From the NCBI RefSeq assembly GCF_003522965.1, contig NZ_CP031513.1, positions 1-64,000 on the forward strand: a DNA stretch of 64,000 nucleotides, given 5' to 3'. The DNA is from Bombilactobacillus bombi (lineage in GTDB: Bacteria > Bacillota > Bacilli > Lactobacillales > Lactobacillaceae). Each line of letters starts with the position of its first letter. Position 1 is the first letter of the stretch. The position numbers were made by a program, and so were the translations under genes. Below the pieces are notes generated by a model. The model was not told where the DNA came from. It saw nothing but the letters and a program-made list of their open reading frames with translations, and searched no databases. Positions 51,047-60,490 of this stretch are shown here, in pieces.

Positions 51047-52591
51047 TTAATATTTAACAGTAAAATTGGTCGGCTGTACTGCTTGAACAACGGGATGCTT
51101 TTGAAAATAATCACTAATTAATTCTGTCATATCAATTTGAACTTCACGGATAATTTTATCAGAACTAAACATCGAATAATTACCATTGCCAGCAGCACGA
51201 TAGCGATTTAAAGTAACTTCTAATTCTTGTTGCGGTAATACATCTTGTCCATGATACTGCAATTTGACTACTCGCTGACCTACAGGTTGTTGGAGGTCAA
51301 ATTCATAATCAATACCACTATAAATATCATAATTATAGTGTTGCACTTTCGGTTGGAGAAAGTCTGCTGCTACTTGTACTTGTCCATTCTCTACTACAAA
51401 ATAGCTGGCGGCTTGTTCAAGTGCTGCTTTCATTTCGGCGCCAGTAATAACTTCAACTGCCAGTGTATTAGCAAAAGGGTAACTAGTCAAGATGTTACGC
51501 AAACTAACTCTATGGCCAAAACCGGGCACATCATTATTAAATAAAGCTGTGCCGGCAATATCGGTTTGAGTAGCTGCCATTTGGACTTTGTTGATAAAGT
51601 CTAAATAAGGATGATTATGCAATCTAGCTTGCATGGGGTCTGAAATGATCATATCACCGTTAATTTGACCTTGAACTTGATCCAACCAAGTTTGAACTTG
51701 CTGTTCCAAATTAGAACTGAGCGCTTGTAAGTCGGCGTCTAATTTTGCTGTTGAAACTTCGTGTAGTTGAGCATTTTGCTTGATAATGTGATTATCAGCA
51801 TCTAATTCTAGGGTGATTTCACCAACATAACGGCCTTGATAACCAGGTTGAGTGACGGGGATGCCATTAACTTTAGTAGCAATACTTCGATGTTGATGTC
51901 CGGTAACTAAAGCATCAATACCAGGTACTTCTTGCAACAATTGACTGCCTTCGTTTTCACCGGTTAGCTCTTCAGTAGGTTGATTAGTTTTTAAGTCACG
52001 CTCAAAACCACCATGATAAGCTACGATGATAATATCAACCTGCTTTCGTAGTTGAGGAATTAACGTTTTGGCAGTTTGGACGACTGAGTCAAATTGCCAG
52101 CCTTGAATATGGCGTGGATCTTCCCAATGAGGAATATACTGCGTAGTAAAACCGACAATCGCAATTTTTAGGCCTTGATGTTCAATTATTTTATAAGGAG
52201 CATCTATGACGGAACTGTTCGTTTGAATATTAGCGGCTAAAATAGGATAATGGCGGTTTTGTTCACAATTTTGGAGATAATCAATTCCATAATTAAATTC
52301 ATGATTACCCAAAATTCCTACATCGTAGCCAATTTTATTGGTCAATTGCATGTACATTGCCTGTGCTTGTGGGTCGATTTTGGCCGCATAATATGTCAGT
52401 GGTGATCCTTGGATAAAATCACCATTTTCAATCGTAATTACTAAATCATCTGCAGCACTATTTTGCCGGATGCGATTAATAATACTGGCTGCTTTCAATA
52501 AGCCTAAGGGCCTAGTGTCATCTGGTTTACTATAGTTTGTAGGATACCAATAACCATGTACATCACTAGTTGAAAGGATTTTTATCTTCAT
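51047..52591 (-). CDS. 5'-nucleotidase/cyclic phosphodiesterase-type metallophosphatase
   Basis: The protein is 514 residues. A calcineurin-like domain holds the metal ligands in 'TSDVHG', 'GNHEFNYG', 'YHGGFERD' and 'GHQHRS'. The C-terminal UshA-type substrate domain includes 'YPFANTLAVEVITG' and 'NRYRAAGNGNYSMF'. Most UshA relatives are exported, but this one begins at MKIKILSTSDVHG without a signal peptide and seems cytoplasmic. ATG 52591 overlaps the stop of the upstream permease gene (TAATG). It may dephosphorylate a compound brought in by the ABC system. Confidence 0.85.
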   Translation of the reverse strand: MKIKILSTSDVHGYWYPTNYSKPDDTRPLGLLKAASIINRIRQNSAADDLVITIENGDFIQGSPLTYYAAKIDPQAQAMYMQLTNKIGYDVGILGNHEFNYGIDYLQNCEQNRHYPILAANIQTNSSVIDAPYKIIEHQGLKIAIVGFTTQYIPHWEDPRHIQGWQFDSVVQTAKTLIPQLRKQVDIIIVAYHGGFERDLKTNQPTEELTGENEGSQLLQEVPGIDALVTGHQHRSIATKVNGIPVTQPGYQGRYVGEITLELDADNHIIKQNAQLHEVSTAKLDADLQALSSNLEQQVQTWLDQVQGQINGDMIISDPMQARLHNHPYLDFINKVQMAATQTDIAGTALFNNDVPGFGHRVSLRNILTSYPFANTLAVEVITGAEMKAALEQAASYFVVENGQVQVAADFLQPKVQHYNYDIYSGIDYEFDLQQPVGQRVVKLQYHGQDVLPQQELEVTLNRYRAAGNGNYSMFSSDKIIREVQIDMTELISDYFQKHPVVQAVQPTNFTVKY

Positions 52592-53382
52592 TAAGCTAGC
52601 TTCTTTCTTAGATTTCCAGAAATCCAATCAATCATTGTTACCATAATAATAATTCCTATTAAAATGATTCCCATCCGACTCCAATTTCTGGTTTGAATAG
52701 CAAATAACAAGGGAGTTCCAATACCGCCTGCACCTACCATTCCAAGAATAGATGCAGAACGGACTGCAATTTCAAAGCGATAAAGTGTGTAGGACAAAAA
52801 TTCAGGCATAATTGTAGGTAAAGTGGCCATCATTAAAACCTGGAGTCGATTGCCACCAACACTGATTAAGGCTTCACTTGCGCGATAATCCATATTTTCA
52901 ATAGCTTCGCTGAATAACTTACCTAGCATGCCAATTGAGTGAATGCTGACAGCTAATACACCAGCGAATGAACCAGGACCAACAGCTTTGATGAACATTA
53001 TTGCCAGAACAATTTCAGGAAAAGTTCTGATCACTGTTAAAATAATTTTACCAGAATTGGAGCGGGGATGTCCGATTATTTCTTTAGAATTATGGGCTGC
53101 CCAAAAAGCGAAGGGAATACTTAACAAAGCGGAAATAAAAGTTCCCAAGAAAGCAATCGCTAACGTCTGAACTATAAGGCTAGTTAAATCTTCCCCGGAA
53201 CCGTCATAAATATATTTCCAATCTGGATGAATTAGACCATTACAAATTGATTTTACAACATCCCCAGCAGAATCTTTAATGCCAGAGAAACTGATACCTT
53301 GAAAACTCCACCAATAAACCAAGACAATGATAATTGCCACTATTAACCAAGTATATCTATTTTTTGAATTAAATTTTTTCAC
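52591..53382 (-). CDS. phnE: PhnE-type ABC permease 2
   Basis: The protein is 263 residues with about six helices. The EAA loop is 'EALISVGGNRLQVLMMATLP', as in phosphonate/phosphite permeases. It starts at GTG 53382, which overlaps the upstream stop by 4 bases. It pairs with the other permease to form the membrane channel of a PhnDCEE importer. Sequence does not fix the substrate. Confidence 0.85.
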   Translation of the reverse strand: MKKFNSKNRYTWLIVAIIIVLVYWWSFQGISFSGIKDSAGDVVKSICNGLIHPDWKYIYDGSGEDLTSLIVQTLAIAFLGTFISALLSIPFAFWAAHNSKEIIGHPRSNSGKIILTVIRTFPEIVLAIMFIKAVGPGSFAGVLAVSIHSIGMLGKLFSEAIENMDYRASEALISVGGNRLQVLMMATLPTIMPEFLSYTLYRFEIAVRSASILGMVGAGGIGTPLLFAIQTRNWSRMGIILIGIIIMVTMIDWISGNLRKKLA

Positions 53383-54167
53383 AATAATTTCTCCCGTAAA
53401 TAGTTACTTAAGCCATCAATAATTAAGACAACTACTAAAATAGCTAAAATAATGACAGCAGTTTGTTGGTAGTTAAAAGAATCTAACGACCTTTGTAAAT
53501 AAACTCCGATTCCTCCTGCCCCTAAGTAACCTAAAACTGTAGAAGCACGGACATTAATTTCTAATGTATATAAAAAGTAACTAACAAAATTATTTATTAC
53601 TTGTGGGAGAACAGCAAAAACAATAATTTGAATTTTATTGGCACCAACAGCTTGCAAAGCTTCTAAAGGTCCAGAATCAATGGTTTCTATAGCTTCGTAA
53701 AATAACTTAGAAACCATTCCAAAGGAAAAAATAGCTAAGGTTAGAATACCTGCTAAAGGACCAATTCCCACAATGGCTACAAATAAAGCTGCCAGCATTA
53801 AATCAGGTAAGGTACGTATGATATTGAGTAAGAAGCGAATACTGGTCGTGACAATTTTATTAGTAACAATATTGCGTGCTGCAAATACACAAATAGGAAG
53901 AGCAATTATCGAACCTAAAGTGGTACCAATCAATGCCATTTTGATAGTTTCTATAATTGGCTGGATAACTACTGTGACGTATGACCATTGAGGATGAGCC
54001 ATTTTTTTAAATAAATCGAAAAACTGGGAAAAATTTTGATTAAGACTACTCCAATTAATGCCACATACTTTGGCACTACCAATTAGTAATATTACAAATA
54101 TTAAAACTGAACTCAAACTTTTAAGATGCCATTTTTGCATTAAAGTACGCTGGGGTAAGTGATTCAT
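53379..54167 (-). CDS. phnE: PhnE-type ABC permease 1
   Basis: The protein is 262 residues with about six helices. The EAA loop is '[20 protein letters not shown]'. '[22 protein letters not shown]' precedes it, as in PhnE. ATG 54167 overlaps the ATPase stop by 4 bases (ATGA). With the next gene it forms a heterodimeric permease. Confidence 0.85.
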   Translation of the reverse strand: MNHLPQRTLMQKWHLKSLSSVLIFVILLIGSAKVCGINWSSLNQNFSQFFDLFKKMAHPQWSYVTVVIQPIIETIKMALIGTTLGSIIALPICVFAARNIVTNKIVTTSIRFLLNIIRTLPDLMLAALFVAIVGIGPLAGILTLAIFSFGMVSKLFYEAIETIDSGPLEALQAVGANKIQIIVFAVLPQVINNFVSYFLYTLEINVRASTVLGYLGAGGIGVYLQRSLDSFNYQQTAVIILAILVVVLIIDGLSNYLREKLL

Positions 54168-54937
54168 CTTTGAACCTCACTTCCAGATTCTTGTGATTGA
54201 TAGATTTCATCAAAATCAACATCTTGAACTTGGTTAATAGGCTTATCATAAATTAATTCACCTGCACGTAGTCCAACAATTCGATCCGCAAATTGTTTGG
54301 CAATTGATACTGAGTGAAGATTGACAAGAATGGTAATTCCTAATTCTTGATTCAGCTTTTTTAAATCATTCATTACTGCTGTGGTTGTCATTGGATCTAA
54401 AGATGCGATTGGTTCATCAGCCAATATTATTTTAGGATCTTGCATCAAAGCCCGTGCAATCGCAACTCGCTGTTGCTGACCACCGGACAAAGCATCGGCT
54501 CGTGTATATAATTTTTCAGCTAAATTAACTTGTTGCAAAGCCGCAACTGCCTTTCTTTTATCTGCTGTAGAAAATAGATTACAGATACTTTTAAGAGTTG
54601 AATAATAGCCTACTCGTCCTGATAAGACATTTCTTTGGACAGTTGATCTTTTAACAAGATTAAAGTCTTGAAAAATCATGCCAATATTTCGGCGGAGGTC
54701 TCGTAATTGTTTACCATGATAATTAATAATGGAATGATTGTTAACCAAAATGTCACCACTTGAAATAGAGTGCATTCGATTAATTGTTCTTAAAAGTGTA
54801 CTTTTACCAGCTCCAGACAAGCCTACTATTACAACAAATTCACCTTTTTTAATATCCAGATTAATATGTTTTAAGCCAATTGTTCCATTATCATATGTTT
54901 TTGAAACATCGCGTATAGAGATTATAGGGTTTGTCAT
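54164..54937 (-). CDS. phnC: PhnC-type ABC transporter ATPase
   Basis: The protein is 257 residues with Walker A 'GLSGAGKST' near 39-47, Q-loop 'FQDFNLVKR', signature 'LSGGQQQR', Walker B 'IILADEP' and H-loop 'NLHSV'. The pattern is that of PhnC, which powers phosphonate, phosphite or related uptake. A terminator-like hairpin (54952-54974) lies between phnD and this gene. Confidence 0.92.
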   Translation of the reverse strand: MTNPIISIRDVSKTYDNGTIGLKHINLDIKKGEFVVIVGLSGAGKSTLLRTINRMHSISSGDILVNNHSIINYHGKQLRDLRRNIGMIFQDFNLVKRSTVQRNVLSGRVGYYSTLKSICNLFSTADKRKAVAALQQVNLAEKLYTRADALSGGQQQRVAIARALMQDPKIILADEPIASLDPMTTTAVMNDLKKLNQELGITILVNLHSVSIAKQFADRIVGLRAGELIYDKPINQVQDVDFDEIYQSQESGSEVQR

Positions 54938-54951
54938 TTTTACCTTTCTAT

Positions 54952-54974
54952 AAAAAAAGGCCCGATTGGCCTTT
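54952..54974 (-). terminator. Intercistronic terminator-like hairpin in phn operon
   Basis: On the minus strand AAAGGCC and GGCCTTT pair around a 5-nt loop and are followed by seven T's. It sits between phnD and phnC and may lower expression of the ATPase and permeases relative to the binding protein. Confidence 0.65.
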
Positions 54975-55000
54975 ATTCAGTTAATTTTGTAATTAAGAAA

Positions 55001-55930
55001 TTATCTGTTGATTTTTTGTGCAATTTTGTCATATTTGCGAATAATATTGAAGTTACTATCTTTCGAGCGAACATATCCTTCATGACTGTAAACTTCAGAA
55101 ATGATTTTGTGACCCTTTTTAGTCTTTGAAATTTTAATTAGTGCGTTAGCTATTTTATTTTGCCATTTTGGACTCATATCACCACGAACGGTAACTGTGT
55201 CATTAGGAATTTTAGCAGTTGTATAAATTGGAACTACTTTTTGCATAATATCAGGAGTATCTTTTTGAACAATTAAACGTGCCTTCTTGAATGCAAAAGA
55301 TGCGTCTGTATCACCATTATAGACGGACAAAACTCCTTGATCATGTCCTTTAACTTGCACAGTTTTGATTTTATTTTTATTAATATTAACCCCATGTTGA
55401 TACATTTCTACTGCCGGATAGATCCAACCAGCAGAAGAAGTGGTGTCTTGAACTGCAATTGTTTTGCCCTTTAAATCTTTAATGCTTTTTATTTTACTGT
55501 TTTTCTTAACAAAAATTTGTGAACGGTAATAGTTAACTAACTTTTTACCTTCTTTAGTACCACTATTATTAGATCCATAACGTAGTGCTTGCAAAATAAC
55601 TTTATCATGGTTTTGTTTATGGGCAACTACGTAAGCATCTGGTGGTAAAAAGCCAACATCGACTTTTTTAGAACCCATAGCTTCTACAATTGTATTGAAG
55701 TTAGTAGAAACACTTACTTGAACAGGAATTCCTAGTTGCTGTGATAGTAACTTCTCTAGTGGCTTTGCTTTAGATTCAATACTACCAGCATCCACTGATG
55801 GTACAAATTGAACTGTAAGTTTTTTCGGAGTATACGAGCTAGCTTGAACAGTAGTAATCAGACTGTTGCCAATGAATAGACTAACCAATATTCCTAAAAG
55901 TACACGTAATTTTTTAATACCTTTAAACAT
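55001..55930 (-). CDS. phnD: PhnD-type substrate-binding protein
   Basis: The protein is 309 residues. A signal peptide (KKLRVLLGILVSLFIGN, then TTVQA at about 29) is followed by a type II periplasmic-binding fold with 'LTVQFVPSVDAG', 'VGFLPPDAYVVAH', 'GKTIAVQDTTSSAGWIYP' and 'DTDASFAFKKAR', the PhnD pattern. No lipobox is present, so how it is held at the membrane is not clear. GGAGGTC precedes ATG 55930. It is the first gene of the phn-type operon. No C-P lyase gene is seen, so phosphonate as carbon or phosphorus source is not shown. Confidence 0.87.
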   Translation of the reverse strand: MFKGIKKLRVLLGILVSLFIGNSLITTVQASSYTPKKLTVQFVPSVDAGSIESKAKPLEKLLSQQLGIPVQVSVSTNFNTIVEAMGSKKVDVGFLPPDAYVVAHKQNHDKVILQALRYGSNNSGTKEGKKLVNYYRSQIFVKKNSKIKSIKDLKGKTIAVQDTTSSAGWIYPAVEMYQHGVNINKNKIKTVQVKGHDQGVLSVYNGDTDASFAFKKARLIVQKDTPDIMQKVVPIYTTAKIPNDTVTVRGDMSPKWQNKIANALIKISKTKKGHKIISEVYSHEGYVRSKDSNFNIIRKYDKIAQKINR

Positions 55931-55964
55931 AGCGACCTCCACAAGTTTTCTTAAGTACAATGAA

Positions 55965-55993
55965 ATTATAATCGATAAAACGAATAATATCAA
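55965..55993 (-). promoter_or_regulatory. Promoter of phnD
   Basis: On the minus strand TTGATA (55988-55993), 17 bp, TATAAT (55965-55970). Confidence 0.8.
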
Positions 55994-56118
55994 TTTATTT
56001 TTATATATAATACGTATTTATCTATATATTATAACTGAATTATTTTATTTATTAAAAATAATAGCATAAAACACAAATATTATTTTTATAATGATTTATA
56101 ACCTTAGCTTTTGCAAAC

Positions 56119-56149
56119 ACTTGACAAAAATCAAGTTAGCTAGTAAGAT
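56119..56149 (+). promoter_or_regulatory. MarR-gene promoter with overlapping operator
   Basis: TTGACA (56121-56126), 17 bp, TAAGAT (56144-56149). The inverted repeat ACTTGA-N6-TCAAGT (56119-56136) covers the -35, so the encoded MarR protein could repress itself. Confidence 0.7.
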
Positions 56150-56180
56150 TGTTCTTGCGTTTTTCTTTAAGGGGGTAGTT

Positions 56181-56639
56181 ATGGATAGTAAATCTTTCTT
56201 GCATTTTGAAATTGGTTTTTACCGATTAAAACGCCGTTTGCTACAAGAATTTTTGAAGCCATATAATTTAAAAGTGTTTGATGGTTTATTGATGACAATG
56301 GTGGCTGCTCGCCCGGGAAGCAGCCAAAGTGAAATTATTAAACATGTGATGGCTGATGAAGCTAGTGTAGCACGCAGTTTGCGTAATCTGGAAAATCAAA
56401 AACTCATTGTGCGCCAAGAAGATCCTGACAATCACCGCAAAAAATTGGTATTTCCGACTCAGCAAGCCCAAAAAATTTTTAATGCTTTAAATAGTTTTTT
56501 GGATGAATGGGATCAGGTGATTTTTAATGATTTAACCGCTCAAGAATTAGAGACTTTAGACTCTTTAATTAAAAGAGTTGAAAATGATTTGAAGAAAGTT
56601 GATTATCAACAATTAATAGGGGAATTAACCCCAAAATAG
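56181..56639 (+). CDS. MarR family transcriptional regulator
   Basis: The protein is 152 residues. The winged helix-turn-helix is at about 35-95 ('SQSEIIKHVMADEASVARSLRNLENQKLI', wing 'RQEDPDNHRKKLVF'). The frame is open from 56091, but ATG 56181 behind GGGGGTAG gives the usual start. It lies 18 bp before a multidrug exporter gene, and its own promoter carries an inverted repeat. Likely a repressor of the exporter, released by a toxic compound. Confidence 0.87.
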   Translation: MDSKSFLHFEIGFYRLKRRLLQEFLKPYNLKVFDGLLMTMVAARPGSSQSEIIKHVMADEASVARSLRNLENQKLIVRQEDPDNHRKKLVFPTQQAQKIFNALNSFLDEWDQVIFNDLTAQELETLDSLIKRVENDLKKVDYQQLIGELTPK

Positions 56640-56657
56640 TAAAAATGAGGTGTTGTT

Positions 56658-58124
56658 ATGAGCAAAGCTGTCGATATCAATGGCAAGTCATTTAATAAAA
56701 TTGCAATGGTAATAACTTTATTAGCGGGAACTTTTTGTACGGTTTTAAACGGAACGATTCTCGCAACAGCTTTTCCAACTTTAATGAAAGCTTTTGATAT
56801 TTCAGCGTCTACGGTACAATGGCTCACAACCGGTTTTATGATGGTTAATGGAGTTATGATTCCAATTAGTGCATGGATTAGCACACGAGTTAATTCAAAA
56901 GTACTTTATATTAGTGCAATGAGTATTTTTCTCATTGGGACAATAATTTGTTATTTTGCTAATAGTTTTGGCATGCTGCTCAGTGGACGTTTAATTCAAG
57001 GTGTTGCTGTGGGAGTAACAATGCCCTTAATGCAGACAATTATGTTAACAATTTTTCCACCGCAAAAACGGGGAATGGCGATGGGGTTAGGTGGTTTAGT
57101 TATTGGGTTAGCCCCAGCTATTGGCCCCACTTTATCAGGCTGGGTAATTGACAATTGGACTTGGCGTGATTTGTTTAGTATTATCATTCCGATTGTTGCC
57201 TTAGTTGTAATTGCTAGTTTTTTTACGATGCATTCAGTATTGAAAACATCTAATAATTCAATTGACGTTTTATCCATTATTGAATCAACTTTTGGTTTTG
57301 GTAGTTTGTTGTATGGCTTTTCTGCCGTGGGTGATCATGGTTGGACGGCCCCACTTGTTTATGGTTCTATTTTATTAGGATTAATTTTTATAGGATTTTT
57401 TGTGTATCGTCAATTACATTTGGATAATCCCTTTTTACAATTGCGCGTTTTTCAATCACCAGAATTTTCTCTTTCAGTTGTATTGTCATCTGTTACTAAC
57501 ATGGCAATGATGGGTATTGAAATGATTTTGCCTTTATATTTGCAGATGATTAAGGGTCTATCTGCCTTTCATTCTGGATTAGCCTTGCTTTTGGGAGCTT
57601 TAATTACTGGGGTTATGAGTCCCGTAACAGGAGCTGCCTTTGATAAATATGGAGCAAAGCGTTTAGCGACCACAGGCATGTTTTTCTTAACGGCGGGCAC
57701 TGTGCCATTTTTATTTATTACTAATGAAACTTCAACTCTGTATATTGTTGTTTTGTATGCCTTTCGAATGTTTGGAATTTCGATGGTTAATATGCCAGTT
57801 ACGACTTCAGGCATGAATTCATTGCCTTTTAATTTGATTAGTCATGGAACAGCAGTTAATAATACGATACGTCAAGTTTTCACTTCGATGGGAACGGCAG
57901 TCTTGATTAGTGTTTTAACTAATGTTACTAACACCTTAAAGCCAGCTCATAGTCTATTAGCAGCTACACCTATTGCTTATAAAAATCAAATGTCCAATGC
58001 AACAATTATGGGTTATCGCGCAGCTTTTGGTGTCTCAGTGGCCTTATGTTTAATTACATTTACTTTATCCTTTTTCTTAAAGGATAAAAAGCGTTCTGTT
58101 GATTTACAACCGGAGGTGAAATAA
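56658..58124 (+). CDS. DHA2-type MFS drug exporter (EmrB/QacA/LmrB-like)
   Basis: The protein is 488 residues with 14 helices, the DHA2 drug:H+ antiporter layout. 'TVLNGTILATAFPTL' in helix 1 carries the DHA2 motif D1, and 'GRLIQGVAVGVTMPLMQT' and 'LGPTLSGWVID'-like motif C ('GLAPAIGPTLSGWV') are clear. It lies between the MarR gene and a DUF4811 protein, which is joined to it without a gap. Substrates are unknown. Confidence 0.88.
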   Translation: MSKAVDINGKSFNKIAMVITLLAGTFCTVLNGTILATAFPTLMKAFDISASTVQWLTTGFMMVNGVMIPISAWISTRVNSKVLYISAMSIFLIGTIICYFANSFGMLLSGRLIQGVAVGVTMPLMQTIMLTIFPPQKRGMAMGLGGLVIGLAPAIGPTLSGWVIDNWTWRDLFSIIIPIVALVVIASFFTMHSVLKTSNNSIDVLSIIESTFGFGSLLYGFSAVGDHGWTAPLVYGSILLGLIFIGFFVYRQLHLDNPFLQLRVFQSPEFSLSVVLSSVTNMAMMGIEMILPLYLQMIKGLSAFHSGLALLLGALITGVMSPVTGAAFDKYGAKRLATTGMFFLTAGTVPFLFITNETSTLYIVVLYAFRMFGISMVNMPVTTSGMNSLPFNLISHGTAVNNTIRQVFTSMGTAVLISVLTNVTNTLKPAHSLLAATPIAYKNQMSNATIMGYRAAFGVSVALCLITFTLSFFLKDKKRSVDLQPEVK

Positions 58125-58805
58125 ATGATTATTGTTTTGTTAGTTGTAATTACTTTAATCACTTACTTCGGTGGTGTTTATGTAAGAAATCGCCATACTG
58201 CTAATTGGATTAGAGTTATTGGTGATGTTTTGATAGTAGGCGTGTTAGCGTTAATGGTTGCCAATGATACTTATCACTTTGGTATGCAGCCAAAAACGCA
58301 AACGTCAACTATGGCAATGACAAGTGTTAATCGCAGTTCTCAAATGCCGATGTTATTGTATCAATCACTGGGTACCAGTGGTAAAAATAAAGTTTATCTT
58401 TATAAAACAAGCTCTACTGCTAAAGTTCAGCATACTAACCCTGAACAAACTAGCGATCAAATAATTAGGACGAATGCTCAAGCACGTTTAGTTTCTCAAA
58501 AAAAAGTATGGTCTTATAAAAATGGGTTTTATCGAACTTTATTTGGTATTTCTGGAAATGAAGGAGAACATATTCAGACCACAAATAAATTTTTTGTACC
58601 CCAAAATTGGGCTATCCTATCTACCAAACAGGCCAAAAAATTAGCTCGCAATTTGCGTAATCCGCAAATGCAAAAGCAACTAACCCAGCAAGTGCAACAT
58701 AAGTTACTAGTAACTTTACAAAAACAGCCCACAATGACTAAAGCTCAACAACGGGTTTTAGCAGCCAAGTATCAACGCCAGGCTGTTGAAAAATTAGCTC
58801 AATAA
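58125..58805 (+). CDS. DUF4811-type membrane protein
   Basis: The protein is 226 residues. Two helices lie near the N-terminus (about 1-18 and 30-48), then an outer or inner polar domain rich in Gln, Lys and Thr. ATG 58125 directly follows the exporter stop, with GGAGGTG upstream, so the two are coupled. Proteins of this type follow EmrB-like exporters in lactobacilli and may assist them; the role is not known. Confidence 0.7.
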   Translation: MIIVLLVVITLITYFGGVYVRNRHTANWIRVIGDVLIVGVLALMVANDTYHFGMQPKTQTSTMAMTSVNRSSQMPMLLYQSLGTSGKNKVYLYKTSSTAKVQHTNPEQTSDQIIRTNAQARLVSQKKVWSYKNGFYRTLFGISGNEGEHIQTTNKFFVPQNWAILSTKQAKKLARNLRNPQMQKQLTQQVQHKLLVTLQKQPTMTKAQQRVLAAKYQRQAVEKLAQ

Positions 58806-58842
58806 GAGCATCATTATAAATGATTAAGATATTTTTAATACA

Positions 58843-58880
58843 AAGGGACTGAGACGGTTATTGTCTTAGTCCCTTATTTT
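58843..58880 (+). terminator. Terminator of marR-exporter operon
   Basis: AAGGGACTGAGAC (58843-58855) pairs with GTCTTAGTCCCTT (58863-58875), followed by ATTTT. Confidence 0.85.
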
Positions 58881-58978
58881 CCAAATAAATTAGGCAAAAG
58901 TTAGTAAAGTTACATTTTCAGGGGTCGCATTTTAGAATAATCTTGTGTATTCTTGTTTAAAAAGGGGAGATTAAGCGG

Positions 58979-59875
58979 ATGTCCAAGTTAGCCTTAATTG
59001 ATATTGGTTCCAATTCTATTCGAATGGTACTGTATCAAATCAATGTTAAACAACAAGTAAAAGAGCTTAAGCGCTACCGTCATTTTGTACAATTGGCTAA
59101 AGATATGACCGCAACAGGGGCAATTAATCAGGCCAATTTTACTGCAGGAATTCAAGTTTTAAAAAACTTTCAGCAAATTATTACGGAACAAAAAGTTGAT
59201 CAAGTTATTGCTACGGCTACAGAAGCTATTCGCCAAGCCAGCAATCAAAAAGATTTTATTCAAGCTGCAAAACAGCAAGCCCAAATTGCCATTATAGTTT
59301 TAACTGGACAACAAGAAGCCGAATATGATGCCATTGCCATTAAAACTGATTTACATTTAACTGATTTTTTATTTTTAGATACTGGTGGTGGCAGCTTTGA
59401 AATGGGAGTGGTCCAACAGCAAAAGCTGATACAAGCAGATAGCTGGCCTTACGGAGCAGTTAAACTATATGATTATTTGAATAACCCTCAACAACTAACA
59501 ATAGCGCAAATTAAAAATGTCCAACAATTATTGCAACAGAAGTTGCAAAAAATCAATTCACAAAATATTAAACGGTTGGTTGTGATTGGCGGAGTACATC
59601 GAGCGTTATTTACGATTATGGACCAACCAGATTCGCACTGGCTGGCCCATGATAAAGTTGAATCTTGGGTGCAATTGCTCCAACAAAATTCTTTGCAGCA
59701 AAATTTGACTTTGGAACGGATAGAAGCCCAACGAGCACCGTTTATACCAGCAGGCTTATTACCATTAAAAACCGTAATGGAATATTTTAATGTCAAGCAA
59801 GTTTGCTTTAGTAAAGCAGGTTTGCGTAATGGGATTTTGCAAGAATATTTAGAAAAAATGAATGAGAAAAATTAA
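58979..59875 (+). CDS. Ppx/GppA-type phosphatase
   Basis: The protein is 298 residues with an actin-like ATPase fold: 'LIDIGSNSIRMVLY' (phosphate 1 loop) near the start, 'ATATEAIRQASN', and 'FLDTGGGSFEMGVV' (phosphate 2 loop). Enzymes of this group cut polyphosphate or pppGpp. The short length, without the C-terminal HD-like domain, fits the short Ppx forms. AGGGGAGA lies before ATG 58979. No polyphosphate kinase is next to it. Confidence 0.85.
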   Translation: MSKLALIDIGSNSIRMVLYQINVKQQVKELKRYRHFVQLAKDMTATGAINQANFTAGIQVLKNFQQIITEQKVDQVIATATEAIRQASNQKDFIQAAKQQAQIAIIVLTGQQEAEYDAIAIKTDLHLTDFLFLDTGGGSFEMGVVQQQKLIQADSWPYGAVKLYDYLNNPQQLTIAQIKNVQQLLQQKLQKINSQNIKRLVVIGGVHRALFTIMDQPDSHWLAHDKVESWVQLLQQNSLQQNLTLERIEAQRAPFIPAGLLPLKTVMEYFNVKQVCFSKAGLRNGILQEYLEKMNEKN

Positions 59876-59913
59876 TTCTCATTCATCCATATAGTTTGCT
59901 GAGGCAAAAATTT

Positions 59914-60423
59914 TTATCCGCGATAAGGTAAAATTAGCTTTTGATGTTCTAAAATATGTCCTTCCATTGCATGCTGCAGTTCATTCATCCAAAAACCAGC
60001 CTTAAGATCAAGTTTTTTATCTAAGGCATAAAGACGCAATTCATAATTATGAATTCCACTTGGGGGAGTTGGTCCTACGTAGCGCTGATTAATACTTGCA
60101 TCAGCTTCATTAATATAAGGACTAGCAGTGGAATTCTTACCTTGAATAAAGGAAAACGGTTGTTGTTGGCTGGCGTTTTCGGGTATTCCTTGGATATTGA
60201 TAGGTAAATTAGCTGCAGTCCAGTGAATCCACTGAAAACCGGCTACCGGAATAGAGTCAGGATCAACGAAAGTTAAGGCTAAACTAACTGCTTGTTCTGG
60301 AAGATTACTGATTTTAATGGGGAAAGAGCGTAAAGGATGTTGATTTTTAAAATCGGCAGCTGCCCCAAATTTACCATATTTGGCAGGTAAGCGACCTTGA
60401 TCTAATGCCACTTCAATTTTCAT
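59914..60423 (-). CDS. PEBP/YbhB-type phosphatidylethanolamine-binding-like protein
   Basis: The protein is 169 residues. The family motifs 'LTFVDPDS' (ligand pocket), 'GFQWIHWTA' and 'YVGPTPPSGIHNYELRLYALD' are clear. No signal peptide. AAGGGAG precedes ATG 60423. Bacterial members bind small phosphorylated ligands or act as protease or kinase inhibitors; the role here is unknown. It is divergent from the HELRH gene. Confidence 0.88.
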   Translation of the reverse strand: MKIEVALDQGRLPAKYGKFGAAADFKNQHPLRSFPIKISNLPEQAVSLALTFVDPDSIPVAGFQWIHWTAANLPINIQGIPENASQQQPFSFIQGKNSTASPYINEADASINQRYVGPTPPSGIHNYELRLYALDKKLDLKAGFWMNELQHAMEGHILEHQKLILPYRG

Positions 60424-60490
60424 TTATAAAAACTCCCTTCAAGATAAATGCTATAATCATACTATAATTGTACAATCAGTGAGGAAAGTT

